A DNA stretch of 51,200 nt from Verrucomicrobiota bacterium (GTDB lineage: Bacteria > Verrucomicrobiota > Verrucomicrobiia > Opitutales > Opitutaceae). Of this stretch, positions 8,596 through 17,284 are shown piece after piece. The notes under the pieces are model-generated. The model was given only the letters and a program-made list of their open reading frames with translations, did no database searches and was not told the DNA's origin. The translations under genes and the position numbers were made by a program. Positions within the stretch are counted from its first letter, which is position 1, and each line of letters opens with the position of its first letter. Location: the NCBI GenBank assembly GCA_018239675.1, contig JAFEGX010000033.1:1-51200 (forward strand). Reading direction: 5' to 3'.

Positions 8596-9930
8596 TCACA
8601 GCAGGCCCAGCTTCTGCCGCTTGCGGTAGAGGGTGGCCGGGTCGATGCCCAGCGTCTTGGCGGCATCGTCGAGGTTGCGGCACACCGCCAGGATGCGGCG
8701 GATGTGCTCGGCCTCGAGCGCGTCGATCGTCACCCGGGCGCCGACGGCGACCGCCGGGTCCGACGTCGTCCCGAACTCCTCCGGCAGGTCGTGGAGCTCG
8801 ATCGTCTCGCCTGTCGCCAGAATCGTCGCGCGCTCGATGACATTGCGAAGCTCCCGCAGGTTGCCCGGCCAGCGGTAGGCGGCGAACGCGGTGGTGACCG
8901 CGGGCGCAAAGGCGGTGATCTTCTTGCCGAGGCGGACCGAGAAGAACTTCCGGTAGCTTTCCGCCATCCGCGCGAGATCGCCGGGACGCTCGTGCAGGCC
9001 GGGCAGCGCGACGGTGATCACGTTCAGGCGATAGTAGAGATCCTCGCGGAACCGGCCGGTCTTCACCTCCTCGGCGAGCGGGCGGTTGGTCGCGGCGATC
9101 ACCCGGACATTGGCGCGGCGCGGGCGTGCCTCGCCCACCCGTTCGTATTCGCGCTCCTGGAGCAGCCGGAGCAGCTTCGGCTGGATCGCAAGGGGCAGTT
9201 CGCCGATTTCGTCGAGGAACAGCGTCCCGCCGTCGGCCGCGGCCACCTTGCCGGCCGAGTCGGCCACCGCGCCGGTGAAGGCGCCCTTCACGTGGCCGAA
9301 TAGCTCGGACTCCAGCAGCTCGCGGGACAGGCTCGGGCAGCTGACGGTGACAAACGGGGCGTCGCGCTGCGGGCTACGCCGGTGGAGCTCCCGCGCCAGC
9401 ACGCTCTTGCCGGTGCCACTGGGGCCGAGAATGAGGATGCTGGCCGGGGTTTCGGCCGCCTTGAACGCGATCTCCAGGGCGCGGCGCGTGGCCGGTTCCG
9501 AGGACTCGAGGTCGACCGGCGGCGACTCACGGGCGAGCTCGCTCTCCAGCGACCGGACGCGGGTCTCGAGGACCCGGTTCTTGTCGATCTTGGCCAGCAC
9601 GCCCCGGATCTGGTCGGGCGTGAACGGCTTGGGCACGAAGTCATAGGCGCCGCGCCGCATGGCCTCGACCGCGGTCGCGATGTTCGCGTAGGCGGTGACC
9701 ATGACGACGGCGAGGCTGGGCTGAATCTTAAGCAGCCTGGCGAGGACCTCGAGGCCGTCGTCGGTCCCGAGCTTCACATCGAGGAACACCGCGTCAAAGG
9801 CCTCCTCGTCGAGGAGCTTCTGGGCGCGCAGGCCGTTCGGGGCCTCGGCAGCGGTATGGCCGGCTGTTTCCACCGCGATGCGCGTGGTCTTCCGGATGCC
9901 CGGTTCATCATCGACGATCAGGACGCGCAT
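8596..9930 (-). CDS. Sigma-54-dependent response regulator, AlgB/NtrC type
   Basis: 444 residues: receiver domain (acidic pocket D7/D8, phospho-acceptor D51, K101), AAA+ domain with Walker A GPSGTGKS (169-176), the sigma-54 contact loop GAFTGA (216-221), Walker [11 protein letters not shown] (234-243), an arginine-finger region ([11 protein letters not shown]) and a Fis-type helix-turn-helix at the C-terminus ([20 protein letters not shown]). Extended similarity to Pseudomonas AlgB includes the C-terminal TLGID.STLYRKR motif. It is the first gene of the minus-strand unit with the kinase. It should activate promoters read by sigma-54 polymerase; no convincing sigma-54 promoter was found nearby. 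Confidence 0.93.
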   Translation of the reverse strand: MRVLIVDDEPGIRKTTRIAVETAGHTAAEAPNGLRAQKLLDEEAFDAVFLDVKLGTDDGLEVLARLLKIQPSLAVVMVTAYANIATAVEAMRRGAYDFVPKPFTPDQIRGVLAKIDKNRVLETRVRSLESELARESPPVDLESSEPATRRALEIAFKAAETPASILILGPSGTGKSVLARELHRRSPQRDAPFVTVSCPSLSRELLESELFGHVKGAFTGAVADSAGKVAAADGGTLFLDEIGELPLAIQPKLLRLLQEREYERVGEARPRRANVRVIAATNRPLAEEVKTGRFREDLYYRLNVITVALPGLHERPGDLARMAESYRKFFSVRLGKKITAFAPAVTTAFAAYRWPGNLRELRNVIERATILATGETIELHDLPEEFGTTSDPAVAVGARVTIDALEAEHIRRILAVCRNLDDAAKTLGIDPATLYRKRQKLGLL

Positions 9931-10281
9931 GGGCGGGAGTCTTGGTTCGCGCGCGGCGATGGGCCAATCACAAAAGCCAAGGCGGGGCCACCGGTTAGGG
10001 CAGCCCCGCCAGGTCCAGCTTCAACTGCCACCCGCAAGCCAGGCCTGCAGGTGACTTCGCGAAGATAGACCGGACGGAGCAGGCCGGGTTCCCGCGGAAG
10101 ACACCCGAAAGTCAGCGGACACCCATCAGATATGCACCGGGTACCCGCCCGGATTCCGCCCGATTCCTGATGCCTGCCACTTGGCCCCTGGGCCTTGCCC
10201 CGCGACAAGGGCGGTGACGATTTCTTTTGTGGAGTTCGGCGGGAACGCTTTCTATTCCTCGCCCCGCCAACCCGCACGAGC
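9931..10281. other. Divergent intergenic region with one GC-rich hairpin
   Basis: About 350 bases between the divergently transcribed regulator and NMP-kinase-like genes. The only strong structure is a perfect 8-bp inverted repeat GGCGGGGC/GCCCCGCC with a 14-base spacer (9981-10010), about 50 bases upstream of the regulator start. There is also a 10-bp palindrome CGGGTACCCG near 10138. Promoters for both genes must lie here but I cannot place them. No open frame with family resemblance is present. Confidence 0.5.
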
Positions 10282-11514
10282 ATGTCTGCCACGACACCCC
10301 CAAAAAACTCCCCGGCCGCGTCCACCCCGGCGCCGGTTTCCGGAAAATTATCCGACCTGGAAATCAAGGACGCCCTGCTGATCTTCGAGGCCGTTTGGCA
10401 GGACCTCGAGGCGGACTTCGGGCGCGAGAACCTGCGCTTTCCCAAGGAGATCATCCTGCTCGGCGGCGCGCCCGGCGCCGGCAAGGGCACCAACACGGCC
10501 TTCATCAAGAAGACCCGCGGCCTGACCTGCCCGCCGATCGTGATGAGCTCCCTGCTGGATTCGCCCGAGGCGAAGCGGCTCAAGGATGCCGGCAACATGG
10601 TGGGCGACCGCGAGGTGGTCGGCCTCCTGCTGCGCGAGCTGATGAAACCGGCCTACCGCGACGGCGTGATCCTCGACGGCTTCCCCCGCACGAACGTGCA
10701 GGTGGAGTGCCTCAAGATGCTGGTCGACAAGATGCACTCGCTGCGGCGGGAGTTCTTCAACACCCCGCTCGGGATTCATTTCCGCCAGCCCACGATCCAC
10801 ATCATGGTGCTGTTTGTGGACGAGCGGGAGTCGATCGCGCGCCAGCTGAAGCGGGGCCGCGAGACCCTGATCCACAACGCGGAGGTCAAGCGTTCGGGGG
10901 TCGGGACCCTCTGGGAGGACCGGCCGACCGACCACGACGAGGCGCTGGCCCAGCGCCGCTACCGCGTGTTCAAGGAGCAGACCTGGGACGCGCTGCAGTC
11001 GCTGAAGGAGATCTTCCACTACCATTTCATCAACGCCGAGGGCCCGCTGGAGGAGGTCGAGCGCAACATCCTCGCCGAACTCGAATACCAGAGCACGCTG
11101 GAGCTCGACCCGCGCACGGTGGACCGGCTGCGCTGCCTGCCGGTGGCGAACGAGATCATCGTGCATGCGCGCCAGGAACTGGTGAAGCGGCTCGACAGCT
11201 ACGAATTCGGCCAGCCCGAGCTGTTCTCCCGCGTCGTCGGCTTCGTCGCAAAAAAGATCATGCCGATCGTGCAGCGCCATGCCATCTCGGGCGCGGCCCT
11301 GATCAACACCGAGGACCCGCTGCTCGACGACCACCCGGCCCTCGCGATGCTGATCGACGTATTCTCCGAGCGCGGCTTCCACGCCGTCGTGGACATCCAT
11401 CGCATCGAGGTGCCGGAGAAGGTCGACCTCGCGACCGGCCAGATCAGCTGCCGCGTCAAGAAGGTCTACCGCATCCAGGTCCGGTTCAAGGGCTCCGAGA
11501 TCCGGCGCGGCTAG
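10282..11514 (+). CDS. Adenylate-kinase-like NMP kinase with C-terminal extension
   Basis: 410 residues from the ATG at 10282 (MSATTPPKNS); the frame extends upstream but only in non-conserved sequence. Residues about 55-245 show adenylate kinase features: P-loop GAPGAGKGT (62-70), NMP-binding helix region, the DGFPRT motif, and a lid/arginine region (ARQLKRGRE). The lid seems remodelled, with a long insertion before FKEQTWDAL. The last roughly 150 residues (AELEYQSTLELDPRTVDRLRCLP onward) have no counterpart in standard 180-240-residue adenylate kinases. Nucleotide phosphotransfer is likely but the acceptor is uncertain. It stands alone, divergent from the two-component pair. Confidence 0.8.
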   Translation: MSATTPPKNSPAASTPAPVSGKLSDLEIKDALLIFEAVWQDLEADFGRENLRFPKEIILLGGAPGAGKGTNTAFIKKTRGLTCPPIVMSSLLDSPEAKRLKDAGNMVGDREVVGLLLRELMKPAYRDGVILDGFPRTNVQVECLKMLVDKMHSLRREFFNTPLGIHFRQPTIHIMVLFVDERESIARQLKRGRETLIHNAEVKRSGVGTLWEDRPTDHDEALAQRRYRVFKEQTWDALQSLKEIFHYHFINAEGPLEEVERNILAELEYQSTLELDPRTVDRLRCLPVANEIIVHARQELVKRLDSYEFGQPELFSRVVGFVAKKIMPIVQRHAISGAALINTEDPLLDDHPALAMLIDVFSERGFHAVVDIHRIEVPEKVDLATGQISCRVKKVYRIQVRFKGSEIRRG

Positions 11515-11638
11515 AGCCTCGCCCGCTGGCATCCCGGCCCGGCGCCGGATAAGATTGAAGGCGGTAGCCCGGTTGCCGTATAACGCGGCCGGCACGGCCA
11601 TCGTCGTGCCCCAGGTCCAACCTCAACCCCGAAATCCC

Positions 11639-12004
11639 ATGCTGTTCATCGTTCAGCTTGTCATCATCGTTCTGATTGTCGCCGGCTTCTGGAAGGTCTT
11701 CACGAAAGCCTCGCAGCCCGGCTGGGCCGCCATCATCCCCATCTACAACCTCTACATCCTGCTCAAGATCGTCGGTCGGCCGGCCTGGTGGCTCATCCTG
11801 TTCCTGGTGCCCATCGTGAACCTGGTCATTGCGGTCCTCGTGGCGCTCGACGTGGCCAAGTCGTTTGGCAAGGGCACGGGCTTCGGCATCGGCCTGTTCC
11901 TCCTCGGCTTCATTTTCTACCCGATCCTCGGCTTCGGCGATGCCGTGTACGGCGGTCCGTCCGTCGCTCCGAAGGCCCCGCCCCCAGCACCGCCGGCTGC
12001 GTGA
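11639..12004 (+). CDS. Small multi-spanning membrane protein (DUF5684-like)
   Basis: 121 residues from the ATG at 11639 (MLFIVQLVIIVLIVAGFWKVF). Three hydrophobic helices with the internal signature FTKASQPGWAAIIPIYNLYILLKIVGRPAWW, then LFLVPIVNLVIAVLVALDVAKSFGKG and GIGLFLLGFIFYPILGFGDAVYGGP. This is the pattern of DUF5684 proteins, sometimes found next to signal peptidase I genes or at their N-termini. The tail is Pro/Ala-rich. Function unknown. It converges on the efflux operon. Confidence 0.75.
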   Translation: MLFIVQLVIIVLIVAGFWKVFTKASQPGWAAIIPIYNLYILLKIVGRPAWWLILFLVPIVNLVIAVLVALDVAKSFGKGTGFGIGLFLLGFIFYPILGFGDAVYGGPSVAPKAPPPAPPAA

Positions 12005-12057
12005 CGCGCGTCCCGGCCGTCCGGCCCACTTCGCGCATTCCCTCCGGGGGGTGCGCG

Positions 12058-13299
<1,242 letters not shown>

Positions 13300-13306
13300 G
13301 GGCGTC

Positions 13307-14557
13307 CTATTCGTAGCGCAGCGCCACGACCGGGTCGAGGCGGGCCGCGCCCCAGGCTGGGGCGAAGCCGCTGACGATGCCGACGGCGATCGACACCATC
13401 ACGCTGATGAACACGAGGCTGATCGAGAACTCCACCGGAAACGCCGGAAAGGCCGCGCCGACGCCGAGCACGAGACCGTAAGTGAGCGCCAGGCCCACGA
13501 TGCCGCCGATAAGGCAGATCGAGACCGCCTCGATCAGGAACTGCAGCAGGATCGTGCGGCGGCGGGCGCCGAGCGCCTTGCGCGTGCCGATCTCCTTGGT
13601 GCGCTCCTTCACGCTCACAAACGTGATGTTCATGATGCCGATCGCGCCGACGAAGAGCGAAAGCCCGGTGATGAACAGCCCGGCCATCGCGATGCCCTGC
13701 TTCACCGGATCGAGCTGGGCCTTGATCGCGCCCTGCTCGTTGATGCTGAAATTGTCGCGCACGCCAGGCATCTGCGCCCGGACCCGCCGCATCGCGCCCG
13801 TCAGCTCCTCCATCGCGTCCTGCAGCCGGTTCTTGTCCCGGACCTTCACCCGCAACTCGGAACCGCGGCGCACGCCGAATGCCTTGCGGAAGGCCTCGAG
13901 CGGCACCACCGCCTGGTTGTCAAAGTTCATCAGGCCCAGGAAGGATCCCTGCTTGGCCAGGACGCCCACGACCGTGAACGGATGGCCGTTGAGGAACACC
14001 TGCTCCCCGAGCGGCGAGCGGCCCTGGTAGAGCGCCTCGGCGATGTCGTACCCCAGGACGCAGACATTGCGGCCGGAGGCGTCCTCGGTGTCGTTGAAGA
14101 GGCGCCCCTCCTTGAAATCGACATTGAGGATCCGGCTGTAGTCGCTGTTGGTCCCGATCGTGAAGACGCTGCTGACCTTGTTCTCGCCGAATTTCGCGGT
14201 CGTGCCCCGCCCGGCCACCGGCACCGCGATGTCGAGCAGCGAGTTCGGGGTCTGGGCGATGACCGTGTTCAGCCGCCCGGCCAGGTCGGGCGTGATCGGC
14301 GGCCGGCCGACGTAGTTCCACCAGTCCTCCACGTTGTGCCAGGGCCACTTCTGGACATACAGGATGTCGTCGCCGAGCATATTCAGCGAGTTCTGGAAGC
14401 CCGTGTCGATCCCGCGGATTGCGGTGCCCATGAGCGTCACCGCGACGATGCCGATGATGACACCCAGCGCCGTGAGGGCCGAGCGCATCTTGTTCGCCCG
14501 GATCTGGGCGAAGGCGATGCGGAAGGACTCGGTGATCTCGTAGTACAGGCGTTTCAC
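13307..14557 (-). CDS. MacB-type ABC transporter permease (proximal)
   Basis: 416 residues from a GTG at 14557. Same fold as the neighbouring permease: TM1 (MRSALTALGVIIGIVAVTLMGTA), periplasmic MacB core, and an FtsX C-terminal region with VGAIGIMNITFVSVKERTKEIGTRKALGARR and a RLDPVVALRYE end. The two permeases are clearly paralogous, so the pump may use a heterodimeric membrane part. The spacer upstream of it carries a 7-bp-period palindromic element that separates it from the ATPase gene. Confidence 0.92.
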   Translation of the reverse strand: MKRLYYEITESFRIAFAQIRANKMRSALTALGVIIGIVAVTLMGTAIRGIDTGFQNSLNMLGDDILYVQKWPWHNVEDWWNYVGRPPITPDLAGRLNTVIAQTPNSLLDIAVPVAGRGTTAKFGENKVSSVFTIGTNSDYSRILNVDFKEGRLFNDTEDASGRNVCVLGYDIAEALYQGRSPLGEQVFLNGHPFTVVGVLAKQGSFLGLMNFDNQAVVPLEAFRKAFGVRRGSELRVKVRDKNRLQDAMEELTGAMRRVRAQMPGVRDNFSINEQGAIKAQLDPVKQGIAMAGLFITGLSLFVGAIGIMNITFVSVKERTKEIGTRKALGARRRTILLQFLIEAVSICLIGGIVGLALTYGLVLGVGAAFPAFPVEFSISLVFISVMVSIAVGIVSGFAPAWGAARLDPVVALRYE

Positions 14558-14566
14558 GGCGATTTC

Positions 14567-14690
14567 TGAAATACGACTTACGACTTACAATTTTCGATTG
14601 CGGGTGAGAGTGTGGCGAAAAATGACTCGGGCCGGCACTGCTGGATGGGTTCGAACCGATCGTAATTCGTCAGTCGCAATTCGTAAATCA
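14567..14690. repeat. Palindromic element with 7-bp-period arms in the efflux operon
   Basis: The left arm (14567-14599, units ACGACTT, ACGACTT) and right arm (14658-14690, units GTAATTC, GTCAGTC, GCAATTC, GTAAATC) are imperfect reverse complements, matching at 24 of 33 positions. The core between them is about 58 bases and contains the palindrome GGTTCGAACC. The right arm includes the last base triplet (stop codon) of the ATPase gene. Confidence 0.7.
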
Positions 14691-15425
14691 AGTTGCGGGG
14701 GCATCGCTCTCGATGAGGCCGTCGCGCAGGCGCACGATGCGGCGGGCGTGGCGGGCGATGTCCTCCTCGTGGGTGACGACGATGATGGTGTTGCCCTCCT
14801 CGTAGAGCTGCTCGAAGAGCGTCATGATCTCGACGCCGGTCCGGGAGTCGAGGTTGCCGGTCGGCTCGTCGGCGAGGATGATCGAGGGATTGTTGACCAG
14901 CGCGCGGGCGATGGCGACGCGCTGGCGCTGTCCGCCGGAGAGCTCGTTCGGCTTGTGGTACATGCGCTCGCCCAGGCCGACCTCCTCGAGGACGCGCATG
15001 GCGCGCTCGCGCCGCGCGTGGTGCGGCTGGCCCGCGTAGACGAGCGGCAGCTCGACATTGGCGAGGGCGGTGGAGCGCGGCAGCAGGTTGAACGTCTGGA
15101 AGACGAAGCCGATCTCGCGGTTGCGGATGTCGGCGAGCTCGTCGTCCTCCATGTGGGCGACGTTCTTGTGGTTGAACAGGTACCGGCCGGCGGTCGGGGT
15201 GTCGAGGCAGCCCAGCATGTTCATGAGCGTGGACTTGCCCGAGCCTGACGGGCCCATGATCGCGAGATACTCGTTGCGACGGATCTGGAGCGAGACGCCG
15301 CGCAGCGCGTGGATGATCTCCGAGCCCATCTTGTAGAGCTTGGTGACCCCCTCGATGTCGATCACGAGCGGGCCGGGCGGCCGCGTGACGCGGTTGAAGG
15401 GAATGGCGGCGGGGGCGGGAGTCAT
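14688..15425 (-). CDS. ABC transporter ATP-binding protein (LolD/MacB type)
   Basis: 245 residues. Walker [10 protein letters not shown] (58-66), Q-loop in [22 protein letters not shown], signature [15 protein letters not shown] (from 162), Walker B IILADEP (182-188) and the switch histidine in [14 protein letters not shown]. The FNLLP and [13 protein letters not shown] segments place it in the LolD/MacB/YbbA group that drives mechanotransmission-type exporters rather than solute import. Neighbours are the adaptor upstream (30 bases) and the two permeases downstream. Confidence 0.95.
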   Translation of the reverse strand: MTPAPAAIPFNRVTRPPGPLVIDIEGVTKLYKMGSEIIHALRGVSLQIRRNEYLAIMGPSGSGKSTLMNMLGCLDTPTAGRYLFNHKNVAHMEDDELADIRNREIGFVFQTFNLLPRSTALANVELPLVYAGQPHHARRERAMRVLEEVGLGERMYHKPNELSGGQRQRVAIARALVNNPSIILADEPTGNLDSRTGVEIMTLFEQLYEEGNTIIVVTHEEDIARHARRIVRLRDGLIESDAPAT

Positions 15426-15455
15426 GGCGCGGGAGGAGGCTCGCGTCGGCGCGGG

Positions 15456-16829
15456 TTATTTCTTCTCCTGGTCCTTCTTCGGTTTCTCGATCTGCACGAC
15501 GGAGCCGTCCTTCAGCTTGCGGCTGATCGCCGCGTAGCTGCCGGAGACGACCTCCTCGCCAGCCTTCAGGCCCTGCTTGATCTCGATGTAGGTGTTGTCG
15601 GCGATGCCGGTCTCGACCTTGCGCTGCTCGACCTTGTTGCCCTTCTTGACGAAGACCACGCGGTCGAGCTTCTCGCGGTTGCGGCGGGCCTCGTCACGCT
15701 CCGAGGCGATGTCGAGTTCGTTGCCGGACTTTTCCTTGGCCTCCTTCGCCTTCTGCTGCTGGAGTTCCTCGGTCGTCTTGGTGCCGGCGCGGACCGTCAC
15801 GCTCTGCACCGGGATCGAGACCACCTTGGTCACGGTCTGGGTCTCGATGTCGGCCACGCCGCTCATGCCCGGGCGCAGCACGACGTCGCGGTCGTCGATG
15901 CGGATCTTGACCAGGAAATTGGACACCTCGTCGGTCGAAAGCGCCTGGTTGGAGCCGGCCGCGGTGGCGCCGGTGGAGATCGCGGAGCTGGAAATCTCAT
16001 AGACCTTGCCGCTGAATTTCCGGCCGGGGAACGCGTCGATCGAGAGCGCGGCCTTGTCGCCGATCTTCACGTTGACGATGTCGTTCTCGTTGACCTTCAC
16101 CCGCATTTCCATGTTGGCGAGGTCGGCGACCCGCATGATCTCCGTGCCCGCGAACGAGCCGGTGCCGACGACGCGCTCGCCCACCTCGCTCGAGAGCGAA
16201 CTGATCGAGCCGTCCATCGGCGCGTAGATCGTGGTCTTGTTCAGCAGATCATGCGCCTGGCTGAGCGCGCCTTCCGTGCGGCGGATCTGCGCGAGCGAGT
16301 TGTCGTAATTCGCCTGGGCCACCTCCTGGGTGGTCTTGGCTGCGGTGAAATCCGAATCGGACACCAGCTGCTTGGAGAACAGGTCGGAGACGCGCTTGAA
16401 GTCTTCGCCCGCCTTGAGCAGCTGCGCGTTGGCCTGCACGGCCGACGCCTTCGCGGCGACCAGGTTAGCCTCCTGCTGCTCGACCTGCGCCTGATAGGTG
16501 TCCTGCTTGATCCGGACGATCACCTGGCCCTTCTTCACGCTGGCGCCCTCCTTGAACGGAAGGTCGGTGATCTCGCCGGCGACCTCGGGGGAAATCTTGA
16601 CCTCGACCTCCGGCTGGACCTTGCCCGTGGCGGTCACCAGCTGCGTGAGGTTGCGCACCTCGGCCTTCTCCACCGTGACGGGGATGCCGGCCTCGGAGTT
16701 CTTGGCCTTGAAATAGGCGCCCACGCCCAGCAGCACCACCAGGGCAACGCTGCCGGTGATGATCCACTTGAGCTTGGTCTTCTTTTGGGGCGCCGGAGCG
16801 GCGGCCGGAGCGGCGGGAGCCTGGTTCAT
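15456..16829 (-). CDS. Efflux periplasmic adaptor (HlyD/MacA family)
   Basis: 457 residues from the ATG at 16829 (MNQAPAAPAAAPAPQKK); the frame is open 40 codons further but without family features. One N-terminal TM anchor (about 22-40), then beta-barrel and lipoyl halves (TVTATGKVQPEVEVKISPEVAGEI..KEGASVKKGQ), an alpha-helical hairpin (QVEQQEANLVAAKASAVQANAQLLKAG to TEGALSQAHDLL), and the second lipoyl half (TTIYAPMDGSISSLSSEVGERV). A charged helical insertion (EELQQQKAKEAKEKSGNELDIASERDEARRNREK) follows. It bridges the inner-membrane pump to an outer-membrane channel; no TolC-like gene is in the window. Confidence 0.93.
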   Translation of the reverse strand: MNQAPAAPAAAPAPQKKTKLKWIITGSVALVVLLGVGAYFKAKNSEAGIPVTVEKAEVRNLTQLVTATGKVQPEVEVKISPEVAGEITDLPFKEGASVKKGQVIVRIKQDTYQAQVEQQEANLVAAKASAVQANAQLLKAGEDFKRVSDLFSKQLVSDSDFTAAKTTQEVAQANYDNSLAQIRRTEGALSQAHDLLNKTTIYAPMDGSISSLSSEVGERVVGTGSFAGTEIMRVADLANMEMRVKVNENDIVNVKIGDKAALSIDAFPGRKFSGKVYEISSSAISTGATAAGSNQALSTDEVSNFLVKIRIDDRDVVLRPGMSGVADIETQTVTKVVSIPVQSVTVRAGTKTTEELQQQKAKEAKEKSGNELDIASERDEARRNREKLDRVVFVKKGNKVEQRKVETGIADNTYIEIKQGLKAGEEVVSGSYAAISRKLKDGSVVQIEKPKKDQEKK

Positions 16830-16911
16830 GGTAGTCAGGGATGCAGTTGAGGGGTGCGAGGTTCGAAAAATTACACCGCCAAAGCAAGCGGTTGCGCCTC
16901 GCCCAAAATAA

Positions 16912-16943
16912 GTGTGGAGAGGCCCACAACGACCTCTCCACAC
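16912..16943 (-). promoter_or_regulatory. Leader hairpin upstream of the efflux operon (attenuator or operator)
   Basis: A perfect 11-bp inverted repeat GTGTGGAGAGG/CCTCTCCACAC with a 10-base loop, 83 bases before the adaptor start. Read on the operon strand, the stem is followed at once by TTATTTT, as in an intrinsic terminator. It may therefore be a transcription attenuator in the leader. The symmetric arms could instead be an operator for a repressor. Confidence 0.5.
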
Positions 16944-17227
16944 CGACACAACTGACTACTACGAACGAGGGACGGAAATGGGAAAAATCGCGGCGAATGG
17001 AATAGCATAGCGACGAAACCCGGCAAATTCACGACGAGTTGAAGTGATTCGCTGCCCAAGCCGCAAAGTCCGGGGATTGCCGCTGCCATGACCCGACAAC
17101 ACCTGCTCCGGGCACAAAGTTACACCGATATTTGATGAGTGGACGGTGGGGAGGATGGGCGGAATCCCCCAAATCCGAGGCCCTCGCCCGCCCCTTTCCA
17201 ATAACCGCATGGGTCAGCCCATCGGGC

Positions 17228-17261
17228 AAAAAAAAGCGCGTCCCGCCAACCGGGACGCGCT
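17228..17261 (-). terminator. Intrinsic terminator of the TonB-receptor gene
   Basis: Perfect 11-bp stem AGCGCGTCCCG/CGGGACGCGCT with a 5-base loop, followed on the minus strand by an eight-base T-run. It lies 24 bases beyond the stop codon of the receptor gene. Confidence 0.92.
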
Positions 17262-17284
17262 GATCATGAGGGGCTTGGGTCCGG

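Larger units (their letters stand above)
16830..17284. other. Intergenic region upstream of the efflux operon
   Basis: A 455-base spacer holding the efflux operon promoter, not located precisely, and the downstream end of the TonB receptor unit. It contains a strong hairpin at 16912-16943, a weaker ACCGC/GCGGT stem near 16880 followed on the minus strand by a T-run, and the receptor terminator at 17228-17261. Short open frames here show no coding character. Confidence 0.5.

Noticed and set aside
6364-9303. A 979-codon open frame on the plus strand opposite the histidine kinase and regulator genes
   Set aside because: The minus strand encodes two complete, motif-rich proteins there; the plus frame is Arg/Val/Glu-rich and has no recognisable domain.
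10178-10200. TTGGCCCCTGGGCCTTGCC as a possible sigma-54 promoter upstream of the NMP kinase
   Set aside because: The GG-to-GC spacing is 12 bases-like rather than the required 10, and the -24 box lacks GGCA; not a credible -24/-12 site.
14641-14660. GGTTCGAACC looks like a tRNA T-arm
   Set aside because: No acceptor, D-arm or anticodon arm can be folded around it; it is the palindromic centre of the period-7 element core.
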